Shown piece by piece: positions 1 to 8,705 of a stretch of DNA of 64,000 nucleotides. This DNA is from Candidatus Brocadia pituitae (GTDB lineage: Bacteria; Planctomycetota; Brocadiia; Brocadiales; Brocadiaceae). Under the pieces are notes generated by a model. It saw only the letters and a list, made by a program, of their open reading frames with translations. It did not search any database and had not been told where the DNA came from. The stretch's first letter is position 1. The number at the start of each line of letters is the position of its first letter. A program made the translations under genes and the position numbers. The stretch lies in assembly GCA_017347445.1 (NCBI GenBank), contig AP021856.1, positions 4,011,303-4,075,302 of the forward strand, read 5' to 3'.

Positions 1-1
1 T

Positions 2-1171
2 ACCGGCGGAATGGGGGTAAAGGATGCAGATGGCCTTACGGAAGAGATTGAGTCACAGATAGAGATTGCGCTTCATAAAGCCGACGTGGTCCTGTTTGTT
101 GTGGATATTCGTGACGGCATAACCCCTCTGGACAATATGGTAGCGGAAAAATTACGGCGATTGGGGAAAAAAGTAATCCTCATTGCGAACAAGGTTGATT
201 CCCCGAAGTTAGAACAGCACGTGCCGGATTTCCACGCATTGGGATTTGGCAACCCCATCCCTCTGTCTGCCCTTGAAGGGTTTGGGAGATCTGAATTGCT
301 TGATAAGGTTGTTTCGCTCTTGCCTGCGCCGTGCCCGGATTCGGTTTTCCCTGAACCGATACTGAAACTTGCCATCGTAGGGAAGCGAAATGCAGGGAAA
401 TCAACACTTATTAATACCCTGGCAAGGGAGCCTCGGGTTATTGTGAGTGATGTGCCAGGCACTACCCGCGATTCCGTGGATGTGCGATTTGAAATAAAGG
501 GCAAATCATATCTGGCGATTGATACGGCAGGTCTAAGAAAGAAGCGGCAGGTTAAAGATTCTATTGAATTTTACAGTATGGCGCGCGCCCAGAGGTCGAT
601 CCGCCGGGCCGATGTGGTTTTGTTTCTTATTGATGCAACACTAAAAGTGTCTGAGGTAGATAAAAAACTGGGTGATTATATTATCTCTGAATACAAGCCG
701 TGTATCATTGTGATTAATAAATGGGATTTGGTCTCCGGAGTAGAAACAGAAAAATTTAATGACTACTTCTATAAATGCCTGCCGGGGCTCTCCTTTGCTC
801 CCATCTCGTTCATCAGCGCCAGGAATAATGTACACGTAATGGAAATGTTACAACTGGCTGCAGAACTTTATGAACAGTCCCATTTCCGGGTAACAACGTC
901 TGAATTAAATCAGACGCTGCAAGAAGCACTTGCATTACATCGGCCAACACGCACAAGGGCTCAGTCTCCGAAGATTTATTATACTACCCAGGTCGGAGTT
1001 GCTCCTCCAACCTTTGTCCTGTTTGTTAACGATCCAAAGCTTTTTGACAGCGATTATGAACGATACCTTTCCAACCAGCTCCGCAATAAACTGCCTTTTT
1101 CTGAGGTTCCCCTGAAATTTCATTTCCGGGCCAGAACGAAAATACCGTTAAGCACCGTTTCGCCCCGTTAA
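2..1171 (+). CDS. der: GTPase Der (EngA), 5' end outside the window
   Basis: Two-domain GTPase that acts in maturation of the 50S ribosomal subunit. The window opens inside the first G domain: the reading frame is open from base 2 (T-G-G-M-G-V, the usual D-T-G-G switch region), so the ATG at base 11 is internal and roughly 50 residues are missing. NKVD of domain 1 is visible. Domain 2 then follows with a P-loop (GKRNAGKST), DVPGTTRDS, DTAGLRKK and NKWD, and the KH-like C-terminal domain closes the protein. Two tandem G domains plus a KH tail are diagnostic for Der. Nothing unusual apart from the truncation by the window edge. Confidence 0.95.
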   Translation, partial: TGGMGVKDADGLTEEIESQIEIALHKADVVLFVVDIRDGITPLDNMVAEKLRRLGKKVILIANKVDSPKLEQHVPDFHALGFGNPIPLSALEGFGRSELLDKVVSLLPAPCPDSVFPEPILKLAIVGKRNAGKSTLINTLAREPRVIVSDVPGTTRDSVDVRFEIKGKSYLAIDTAGLRKKRQVKDSIEFYSMARAQRSIRRADVVLFLIDATLKVSEVDKKLGDYIISEYKPCIIVINKWDLVSGVETEKFNDYFYKCLPGLSFAPISFISARNNVHVMEMLQLAAELYEQSHFRVTTSELNQTLQEALALHRPTRTRAQSPKIYYTTQVGVAPPTFVLFVNDPKLFDSDYERYLSNQLRNKLPFSEVPLKFHFRARTKIPLSTVSPR

Positions 1172-1231
1172 AATTTTGTTGCATTCAACATAAGAAGTCT
1201 CTACACTAAAAAACGTTGAATCAATTTAATC

Positions 1232-1307
1232 AGATTCTTCGCTCCGTTCAGGATGACAGTTTCGCATTATTCTGTCATCCTGAGGGAGTAAAACGACTCA
1301 AGAATCT
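1232..1307. repeat. Imperfect palindrome, 'TCATCCTGA...AAGAATCT' type
   Basis: An inverted repeat in the gap after der. The arms are AGATTCTT...GGATGACAG and CTGTCATCC...AAGAATCT. A related sequence lies at 26088-26154. It can fold into a long hairpin, so it may also serve as a terminator for der, but its recurrence suggests a dispersed REP-like family. Confidence 0.65.
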
Positions 1308-1331
1308 TAACTTTGAAATACCTTACCATAG

Positions 1332-2000
1332 ATGCATGCTAAAGTGCTTCTTGTCATAATAACCATAGTGTGTTTTTGTACCGCTACTGGTGCCAAAGAA
1401 GAGATCAGGCGTGAACGCCCAGGCACGCTCTTCAACCCTTCCAAAATACCACTCCTCGAAGACCCTGGACGCGATGTATGGCAGAAACCAGATGAGATAT
1501 TAAAAGCCTTAGATATAAAAAGAGGGCAGGTTGTTGCGGATATTGGCGCCGGCCCAGGATATCTTACCGCAAAATTATCTGAATGTGTAGGGGAATCCGG
1601 AATTGTTTATGCCGTAGATATACAGCAGGAGATGATCGACTATGCAAGGAAGAATTTGCTGGATAGAGGATTAAAAAACGTAGTACTTGTCCTTGGTGAT
1701 ATGGATGATCCAAAACTATCGCCTGAGAAGATGGATGTCATTGTTCTTCTCAGTACCTATCATGAAATTGCAAAAACCGTTGAATATGTAAAAAAACTGA
1801 GAGCTGCTTTGAAACCTCATGGTAAACTGGCAATTTTGGAATTTACTGACGAAAGCCCTATCGGTCCTCCTTTAAAATTTCGCCTGCCAGAGGACATCGT
1901 GATTCATGAAGTTCGGCAGGCGGGTTTTACGTTATTGCAAAAGCACACATTTCTTCTTCCTTACCAATACTTTTTGGTCTTTACTCCATCCACTTCCTAG
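1332..2000 (+). CDS. Exported class I SAM-dependent methyltransferase
   Basis: A 222-aa protein with a hydrophobic N-terminal signal (about residues 1-20, ending TGAKE), followed by a class I methyltransferase fold. Motif I is VADIGAGPGYLT (about residue 67) and the acidic end of strand 2 is VDIQQEM. The C-terminal half resembles the UbiE/menaquinone-type group. The substrate cannot be deduced. The apparent export signal is unusual for an SAM-dependent enzyme but recurs in some planctomycete and proteobacterial relatives. No strong ribosome site precedes the ATG. The gene lies alone between der and a lipoprotein gene. Confidence 0.8.
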   Translation: MHAKVLLVIITIVCFCTATGAKEEIRRERPGTLFNPSKIPLLEDPGRDVWQKPDEILKALDIKRGQVVADIGAGPGYLTAKLSECVGESGIVYAVDIQQEMIDYARKNLLDRGLKNVVLVLGDMDDPKLSPEKMDVIVLLSTYHEIAKTVEYVKKLRAALKPHGKLAILEFTDESPIGPPLKFRLPEDIVIHEVRQAGFTLLQKHTFLLPYQYFLVFTPSTS

Positions 2001-2037
2001 GCAGTTTCAAACGGTTATCTGAGAGAGGAGAATCATT

Positions 2038-2427
2038 ATGAAATTTTCGAATCAAAAGGTTGGCTTTTTTTCTTTGATTTGGATTGGTATCGTTTTCCTG
2101 TGTTCGTGTGCGCCAACTCGTTCCTATCGGCCGTACGAGGAAGGGGTGCGTATCATAGTGAATCCACACAAGCTGAGTGTTCATTCTGGTTCCGAGGATA
2201 AGGTATATGTTCAGATATTGGATAAGCAGGGCGGTCCGCTCTTTGGGATAAAAGTTACGGCCACAAGTACCTTACCGACAGTTGCAACGGTTACCTCTGA
2301 GGCACTCACGGATCCCGTTGGCAAGGCCATGTTTACCGTAAGTGGGATTTCCCCGGGTACCACACAGGTCGTCTTGTCTGCAGCAGGACAAAAGGCTACG
2401 ATGGAAGTTGTTTTTATTGGGCACTAA
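2038..2427 (+). CDS. Small lipoprotein with a bacterial Ig-like domain
   Basis: A 129-aa protein with a lipoprotein signal: a charged start, a hydrophobic run and a lipobox around F-L-C-S-C-A-P (about residues 21-26). The rest (about residues 40-127) reads as one Big_1/Big_2-type Ig-like beta domain, with DKQGGPLFGIKVTATS and the G-K-A-M-F-T-V strand typical of the fold. A good ribosome site (GAGAGGAG) lies 6-7 nt before the ATG. It is probably anchored to a membrane facing the periplasm-like space. The stop overlaps the 3' end of the convergent CDF gene by 4 nt. Function unknown. Confidence 0.75.
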   Translation: MKFSNQKVGFFSLIWIGIVFLCSCAPTRSYRPYEEGVRIIVNPHKLSVHSGSEDKVYVQILDKQGGPLFGIKVTATSTLPTVATVTSEALTDPVGKAMFTVSGISPGTTQVVLSAAGQKATMEVVFIGH

Positions 2428-3323
2428 TGTGCGTGATGTTCGTGCGGGTTTGTTTCCGGGTGGTGGTGTTCGTGGTGGGTGTTATTGACCTTGCATTCGC
2501 ATCCGAACTGAATTACGGTATGACCGATCTTAAATTTTTCGCCCAGGACACGGTTTATTTCTTTGGAAAGCTTGGTCGTCTCACTAATCATCATATCCTT
2601 CGTGTCAATATGACCGCTCATGGAATACATACCCGAAGTGATTGTCCAGATATGAATGTCATGCGCGTCATCAACGCCGGGAATCTGCTTGAGACCGGCG
2701 ATAACGTCCTCAATATTAATTCCTTTCGGCGTTGCTTCCAGTAAAACGTCAACGGATTCCATTACCAATTTATAAGACCAGATCAAGATGAGTATGCAGA
2801 TCATGACACTGATGATGGGATCGACTATGAACCAGTTGGTGTAATAGATAACAATAGCTCCAATTATGACACCGACAGAAGAAAAGGTATCGCCTAACAT
2901 ATGGAAAAATGCTGTTCTGACATTCAAGCTGTGCTCATGTTCATGCGCATCCCCTTTTAGAATGAAGACACAGAGAATATTGGCAACCAGCCCCACCAAG
3001 GCTACAATGAACATCTTGCCGCTTGAGATGGTTTCCGGGTGTACAAAACGGTGGTAGGCCTCATAAAATATCCATAGGGTAATCATAAAGAGGGTAACAC
3101 CGTTAAACAGGGCCGCCAGTATCTCCAACCGATAGAAGCCATAGGTTTTTTTTTCTGTAGGGGGTTTTGCTGCAAAATAGAGGGCAAACAGGCTCACGAG
3201 CAATGCAAACAGGTGGGTGAGCATGTGGCCTGCATCGCCAATCAGGGCAAGGCTATTAGTGATAATTCCACCAACAATCTCTACGACAAAGATACTTCCC
3301 GTTATAATGCTTGTGAGTACCAA
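2424..3323 (-). CDS. Cation diffusion facilitator (zinc/cadmium/cobalt efflux)
   Basis: Proton-coupled metal exporter of the CDF/ZitB-CzcD family with six predicted membrane helices. The metal-site helix 5 motif is HMLGD. Helix 2 reads GHMLTH, with His where family members often have Asp. The cytoplasmic C-terminal domain (GVDDAHDIHIWTI) is followed by a His-rich tail. The first standard start is the TTG at 3323, but the frame stays open upstream and encodes a His-rich stretch typical of CDF N-termini. A ribosome site (AGGAG, 3418-3422) lies 7 nt before an ATC codon at 3410-3408, so the true start may be a non-standard codon (see findings). Confidence 0.92.
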   Translation of the reverse strand: MVLTSIITGSIFVVEIVGGIITNSLALIGDAGHMLTHLFALLVSLFALYFAAKPPTEKKTYGFYRLEILAALFNGVTLFMITLWIFYEAYHRFVHPETISSGKMFIVALVGLVANILCVFILKGDAHEHEHSLNVRTAFFHMLGDTFSSVGVIIGAIVIYYTNWFIVDPIISVMICILILIWSYKLVMESVDVLLEATPKGINIEDVIAGLKQIPGVDDAHDIHIWTITSGMYSMSGHIDTKDMMISETTKLSKEINRVLGEKFKIGHTVIQFGCECKVNNTHHEHHHPETNPHEHHAH

Positions 3324-3550
3324 TCTCTTCCGTTCATGCGACCGGTACTCATGTTTATGACCATGCTCATCTTTTGCGTGATAATAATCTATGCTATGAA
3401 TGTGTTCGATGGTACGTCTCCTATTAAATAAATAATCGTTTTTAAAACTAATATTTACAAATTATAAATCTCTAAATGACTGAAAACAAACTTTTTTTAT
3501 TGAAGCATTTAGATAAGCCATAATGACAATTGCTTATCTGAGGTAATTGA

Positions 3551-4868
3551 TCCCTTAATCTGGAAGAATTAGGGATTCCTATTCAACCCATTAAGGCAGG
3601 AGCTCATGAATATTATCCCAGAGCGATGTTAAAGCTTATCATTTACGGTTATTCCTATGGTAATCGTAGTTCCCGAAGGTTAGAAAGGGCTTGTCATCAT
3701 AATCTATCGTTTATCTGGTTGGTGTCTGGGTTAAAACCCGATTATCGGACAATAGCCCGATTTCGCAGTGAATATAAAGAAGCTATTAAAAATGTCCTCA
3801 AACAAAGTGTAAAACTGTGTATAAAACTCGAGCTTGTTGAGGGGAACACCTTATTTATTGATGGCAGCAAATTTCGGGCAAATGCTTCTATCAAGAATAC
3901 CTGGACCGATAAAAAGTGTGAAGAGTATCTTGAAAAGATTTCAAAGAACATAGACCGTAGACGAAGCAGAAAGTATTGACCAGCAAGAAGAGGAAAAAGA
4001 GTCATTGGTCAAGATAAAAAAGGAACTCATGGATCAAGAGAGGTTACAGGCAACGATTCAGGATATTGCTAATGCCCTCAAGGAGACCAAGAAGTCCTCA
4101 ATCAATACCGTTGATGAGGATTGTGTAAAAGCGAAAGGGCGTCAGGGAACCCATGCCTCATATAATGCTCAAATGGTAGTTGATGAAAAGAACGGTTTGA
4201 TTGTTTCAAGCGAGGCGGTGAGTGAAAACAATGATCTTAATCAATTTCACAATCAGCTTAAGGAAGCCAGTGGGGTCATAGGAGATAAACCCAAGGTAGC
4301 CTGTAGCGACTCTGGCTATTTTAGCCTTGAAGACCTCAATCAGATACCTGAAGATATCACGGTTGTCATGCCTACACAAAAACAAGCGCAAAAGGAGAAT
4401 GGCATTCTTCCGGTAAAACCGTTTGGCAAAGAGCAATTTCAGTACGATTCTACCAAAGACGAATATGTTTGTCCTGAAGGAAAGAGACTAACGTATTATT
4501 CTTCTAAACCCCGCGAAATGAGTTATAAGGCAAATGGCAAAGATTGCCAGCGATGTCCTCATTTTGGCGTTTGTACTTCATCTCGGTATGGAAGAAGAAT
4601 TACCCGCATGAGAGAGGAACCACTCAAAGAGCGCCTTGAAGCTATTTATCATAGTCGTGAAGGACAAGAAATCTACCGATTACGAAAACAAAAGGTGGAA
4701 TTGCTCTTTGGCCACATGAAACGAAATTTAGGAGCAGGACAATTTTTATTGCGTGGCAGAAAAGGTGTTAATGCAGAACTATCTCTTTTATCTACCTGTT
4801 TCAATATAGCCAGAATGATAACACTTGTTGGGATTCCTGCCCTGATACTAAAGTTACAAGGGATGTAA
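3551..4868 (+). pseudogene. Decayed IS1182-family transposase
   Basis: Two frames make up one transposase. The part ending at 3979 carries EYYPRAMLKLIIYGYSYG and PDYRTIARFR, both typical of IS1182 N-terminal regions. The part starting near 3957 carries DSGYFS, the Cys-rich CPEGKR...CQRCPHFGVC region and the end KVELLFGHMKRN. A one-base frameshift near 3957 separates them: in the shifted frame the protein continues VDEAESIDQQEEEK into the second half. The N-terminus upstream of 3551 is also broken by a stop at 3548. Clearly inactive. An 8-bp inverted repeat AGATAAGC/GCTTATCT lies just upstream (about 3511-3538). No terminal repeats or target duplication could be fixed. Confidence 0.88.
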
Positions 4869-5172
4869 AAGAGAAAGAGCCTTTGTCTCTGGGATATCAA
4901 TGGTCACTTATCGTATTATTTCAGCTTGAAACAACTCTCTTTTGGAAAATAGTGTCTACTATATTCCTTTATCACACATTATTTGTCAAAGAACAGATTC
5001 ATTTGGCACAGTCTGATAGCTTGTCCGTGTTTTTGTAATACTGCTTATTGCTTTGTGCTTGTAATGGTCTGACTTGTATTGTCTATCCAAATTTTAAAAT
5101 GAATAACTCGTAAACAATGTCGTGCAAGTTCAACACGGACAAACGGAGTTTGTCCGTGCCACCCTGTTATCA
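4869..5172. other. Gene-free stretch after the IS remnant
   Basis: No gene recognised. The first 150 bases are AT-rich and featureless. The second half is the dispersed repeat described at 5024-5167. Confidence 0.5.
5024..5167 (+). repeat. Dispersed repeat, copy 1 (inverted partner at 53161-53313)
   Basis: About 145 bases that align, in reverse complement and at roughly 85% identity by eye, with 53161-53313. At its right end is a perfect hairpin, CACGGACAAAC/GTTTGTCCGTG around GGA. No ORF lies inside. It looks like a small non-autonomous element. Confidence 0.75.
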
Positions 5173-5985
5173 ATGGAAAATTCACATTTTATGAGCATCT
5201 TGAGTATAGCAGAATTAGCGGTGGCGAATGCTTCCTCTATAGCACTTGCTAGGTTTGCGGTAAATGGAGATAGGATTAGTGAAAATAATGTGCCTTTACC
5301 AGGTGGTACTGGTGCTGGAGTTTTTTTCAAGCCTTCTGTGTTAGGGACAAATGTAACAGAAAACATATTTTACACAAAAATAATTACTCATCCTTCTGGA
5401 AATCTTTTTTATAATGGTATAGGCACTCAGACAAATTGGCTAATATACCGTACAGCTTGTAACCAGACTGCACATTCTTTAGAAGTATTAAACTGTTATA
5501 TGTATAACCACCCTGAATGGATTGGCATGCCCGCTATCAACAGCGCTTGTATATGGGATGGATGGAATGGTGGTTTTAAGATTGCGAAAGATTTAAGTAG
5601 CCCTCTGATGCAGCAATATCTTCACACTGAAGATGATGGCGGTGGACATCCCCAGGCAGTAATATACTTTGCTCTTAGAACGATAAAACAAGGGAACCAA
5701 GTCAATAATATTGTTTATTTATGGAATTTTAACGCTAATCCACAACATTGGGATATTCCTTATACCAGTACTTATACTGGTAGTGCAGATAGAAGTGATC
5801 CTGCTTGGTATATAGTGGAAACATATAAATATGATAATACAAATCATTGGGTAAGTCCTTCTCGCACAGAAGACCATCCTGATATCAAAGAACTTGGTTA
5901 TAAAAATGGAATATTTTATCATAAGGGAACTTTGGATTATTTAACAGCAAGTTCAACCACCTGGCCAGCTCCTTATTGGGACTGA
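5173..5985 (+). CDS. Hypothetical protein, unrecognised
   Basis: About 270 aa. I do not recognise the family. The frame opens earlier, at a GTG (5122), but that part lies in the dispersed repeat and its hairpin, so the first ATG after the repeat (5173) or the ATG at 5191 is more likely. The protein is soluble-looking, rich in aromatic residues and Asn, with no transmembrane segment or clear signal. The N-terminal third has an Ala/Ser-rich helix (AELAVANASSIALARF). The middle has a Trp/Gly-rich stretch (WDGWNGGF). AT-rich composition and position between mobile remnants suggest acquired DNA. Confidence 0.45.
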   Translation: MENSHFMSILSIAELAVANASSIALARFAVNGDRISENNVPLPGGTGAGVFFKPSVLGTNVTENIFYTKIITHPSGNLFYNGIGTQTNWLIYRTACNQTAHSLEVLNCYMYNHPEWIGMPAINSACIWDGWNGGFKIAKDLSSPLMQQYLHTEDDGGGHPQAVIYFALRTIKQGNQVNNIVYLWNFNANPQHWDIPYTSTYTGSADRSDPAWYIVETYKYDNTNHWVSPSRTEDHPDIKELGYKNGIFYHKGTLDYLTASSTTWPAPYWD

Positions 5986-6563
5986 CCTATTTTGCATAGG
6001 ACTGAAAATCGTTCATATAGTGTAGGGAATAGTATAATGCCTTAAGAAGGAATGATGGGTCACTCATTAGGCGCTTAAGCCCATTAGTATCTAATAAAAA
6101 ATATTTTGACAATTTGAGCAAAAATAATTTATTAATTTTGAACAGCGAGTTGAGGAATAATCACGAGTTCTTTGAGTTTCAGGCCCAGAGCGATTACTTT
6201 ACGCCCAAAAGTTGTCAGGTGGTATTTGTATGAATGGGTAATTTTTCTGATTAACCCATGAACTCTCAGCCGTTTTATGATACGACATATTTGGCTCGTG
6301 GTTTTCTCTTTCAGTTTTATTCTGAGGTTTTTGTTTTGAAAACCCCGGATGTTGAACTCACCACGGGCAATGCTCAGGAATATCTGCTGGTCATGATCAT
6401 GGAAGAAGTTGAATCCTTTGTACGTATGATTCTTTTCAGTAACGTTCTTTGAAATCTTGTTCAGATTCACACTCCCCACTCGATTGTCATCGAAGGTAGA
6501 GATGAATTCCAGATAACGATGATTGGCACGTAAAAATATGTTTTGCAACGAAACAAGACTATA

Positions 6564-7708
6564 GTGCTTAATTGCATAAATTCATTATAGTATTTCTTAA
6601 TTGCGAACCCTTAACCTCTCTCTTACGCCACACGAAAGGTTTTGCATTCGGTTGATAAGCTTCGATGAATGCCTCGATTGCACACCTCAATTGCTCAACA
6701 CTTTTAAAGCTGGCGTTCTTCAAAGCTTTTCTCGAAAGAATACCAAACCATATTTCCACCTGATTGAGCCAACTTGCAGAAGTAGGTGTAAAATGGAATT
6801 TAACATTCGGGTGTGCTGCCAACCATTCCCCGTTTCGCTTGTGAATACAGTAGTTGTCGAGAATAACATGGATTTCCTTCTTGTCGCTATCCGGTAAATC
6901 CAAAAGCAGTTGATCCATGAATGCCAGAAATTCCACTCGTCTTTTTAATTCTGTTGTTTGCGTATGAATAGTTCCTGTTGCCACGTTGAGAGCTGCAAAC
7001 AGGTTCAGCGTCCCATGACGCTTATAGGTACTTTTAAGACCATGTACGATTTTTCTGTTGCTTGTACATACATAGCCTTTGGTTCGCTCTAAAGCTTGTA
7101 TACTTGGCTTTTCGTCAACAGAAATCACTATGGCATTCTCTGGCGGGGACAGGTATAAACCTACGATATCAGCCGCCTTGGTCGTAAATTCCGGGTCAGT
7201 ACTCACACACCAGCTTCTTTGCCGCGCAAGGCAAATGCCTTCCTTTCGAAGAATACGCCAGATGGCATCGTCTGATGCCCCCAAATGCTTTGCAAGGGAG
7301 GGACCATCCCAACTTGCCTGTCCTTTTGGCGGCTCAAGCTCCAATGTCTTCAAAACCTGATTGCGAAACTCCTTATCATATTTCGCAGGTTTGCCGGAAC
7401 GAGGCAGATCGTACAAGCCTTTGATCCCGTTTGTACTAAAGCGACCACGCCACTCAATAACAGTTTTCTGGGATGTCCCAAGGGCTGTGGCCACCTTATT
7501 CACCTGCTCTCCGGCAAGCAGCATGTTCATGATTTTAGCTCGTCCAACAAGCCTCCACTCTGCACTCCGACTATTAGCCCATTCGGCAAGAATCTGCCGA
7601 TCTTGCTCCGAACAACAAGGTATTGGTGCTTTTCTTGGCATGGCAGACCTCCTTCATATAGAAATAAAAGGAGTCTACTATATTTAACTTATTTTTGCAT
7701 GTATACAA
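6564..7708 (-). mobile_element. IS630-family insertion sequence with TA target duplication
   Basis: The insertion sits in copy A of the winged-helix gene. The intact copy B reads CTATAGATGCC at the target. Here the same sequence is split into ...ACTATA (TA at 6562-6563) and TAGATGCC (TA at 7709-7710), the TA duplication expected of IS630/Tc1 elements. The ends share imperfect AT-rich inverted repeats. Length 1,145 bp. Confidence 0.9.
6568..7641 (-). CDS. IS630-family transposase
   Basis: A 357-aa DDE transposase. The N-terminal part is a helix-turn-helix (QVNKVATALGTSQKTVIEWR). The catalytic region has VISVDEKPSIQAL (first D), HVILDNYCIHK (second D) and TSASWLNQVEIWF (third acidic residue, E). 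Length and motif spacing match complete IS630 transposases, and the frame is intact. A ribosome site (AAGGAGG) lies just upstream of the ATG. The element is probably still competent or recently so, since it interrupts one of two near-identical gene copies. Confidence 0.93.
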   Translation of the reverse strand: MPRKAPIPCCSEQDRQILAEWANSRSAEWRLVGRAKIMNMLLAGEQVNKVATALGTSQKTVIEWRGRFSTNGIKGLYDLPRSGKPAKYDKEFRNQVLKTLELEPPKGQASWDGPSLAKHLGASDDAIWRILRKEGICLARQRSWCVSTDPEFTTKAADIVGLYLSPPENAIVISVDEKPSIQALERTKGYVCTSNRKIVHGLKSTYKRHGTLNLFAALNVATGTIHTQTTELKRRVEFLAFMDQLLLDLPDSDKKEIHVILDNYCIHKRNGEWLAAHPNVKFHFTPTSASWLNQVEIWFGILSRKALKNASFKSVEQLRCAIEAFIEAYQPNAKPFVWRKREVKGSQLRNTIMNLCN

Positions 7709-8705
7709 TAGATGCCTTTTTTTACGTGTGCGACCTTCGTTTCACTTGTTCCGTCACGGTGTTCTACCTTGCGGTAGTGCTCAAAAAAGGAAACATCATA
7801 CGTTGTGGTTTCTATTCTCAGCATGATACCAAATTTTTCGTACAATTTTACCGAAGCGGGACCCATGACATGTTTGATCCGGGTGCCTTCAATACGGGTG
7901 TTAAATCTGTTGCCCATATCGTCCTGATAATTACCATGCAGTTTTTTCCCTAGAAATGTTGCGATATTCTCCGGTTTTACGGTATGGATAGCTGTTCTGG
8001 CAAGGGTATCATACATGGTCTGTAAATAGCTTTGCTGACGAAAGACAATATCCGTTGCATACTCAATCTGCATAACACTCCAATGATACGAAAGGTGAAA
8101 CTCCTTGAGAAACGGGCAGTACTTCCGGGAGAACTCATCAAGGATGGTATGGAGGTGTTCTGGTGAAAAACCGTTGGCAATTTCTTGTGCTTTTTGAAAA
8201 TCACCAATATCAAGAAACGCATTATCGCACAGAGTGTAAGGGATTTTCTGCTTTTGCAACTGTGATGCTAACCAGGTATGGCCATTACAATAGATTTGAA
8301 GCCGGAAGGGAATCCATGTTGGTACACGGACATAGCAGAGTCCAAGAATTTTATGGATAAAGTAAAAGTAATAGTGAAGACACTTCCCGCTCGGATCGTA
8401 TTTGAGAAACGTCTTGTGGGTATTCTTGTCATGCCATGGTTTATAGGAGGTACAGGATTCCTGTACGGAAAAGATGTGAACAAGACCAGGATGGTCACCA
8501 CGTTTTTTCAGGATTTCTGCAATGCGTTTTTCCTGGCGAAAGTTCTTTTTTGGGATGTATTCGATCTTGAGATTATTCTCACTGGCAATCTTTTGGGCAT
8601 GCGCAATCAATTCGTTCCGCAAGCCTTGAGCAAATTGCGGGTAGTCAAAGATACGGATTTTCTTCTCATGCAGAAATGATGTCATACCCTTTGCATAACA
8701 AAAAG

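Larger units (their letters stand above)
6084..8369 (-). repeat. Arm A of a 1.14-kb inverted duplication (interrupted by IS630)
   Basis: Bases 6084-6563 plus 7709-8369 are a near-identical reverse complement of 10065-11203. The arm holds the 3' part of a gene encoding a protein with a C-terminal winged helix. It is split only by the IS630 insertion. Identity stops at TTAGTATC on the outer side. Confidence 0.85.
6132..8702 (-). pseudogene. Multi-copy winged-helix protein gene, copy A, split by IS630 and cut by ISL3
   Basis: The 5' part (7711-8702) and 3' part (6132-6561) join in frame once the IS630 element is removed. Together they encode about 475 residues of a widely distributed protein of unknown role, often labelled MarR-like because of its C-terminal winged helix (KRLRVHGLIRKI...YKYHLTTFGRKV). 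Landmarks are HPGLVHIFS, GKCLHYYFYFIH, RVPTWIPFRLQ, GTRIKHVMGPASVK and VEHRDGTSE. The frame runs upstream of the first ATG (8685) as F-C-Y-A-K-G and is then cut by the ISL3 end, so about 30 N-terminal residues are lost. Its multi-copy habit suggests it may itself be mobile. Confidence 0.75.

Noticed and set aside
3511..3538. AGATAAGC/GCTTATCT inverted repeat as an IS end
   Set aside because: No partner sequence was found downstream of 4868, so it cannot be called a terminal repeat.
5122..5172. GTG start for the hypothetical gene at 5173-5985
   Set aside because: The segment lies in the dispersed repeat shared with 53161-53313, so it is not part of the protein.
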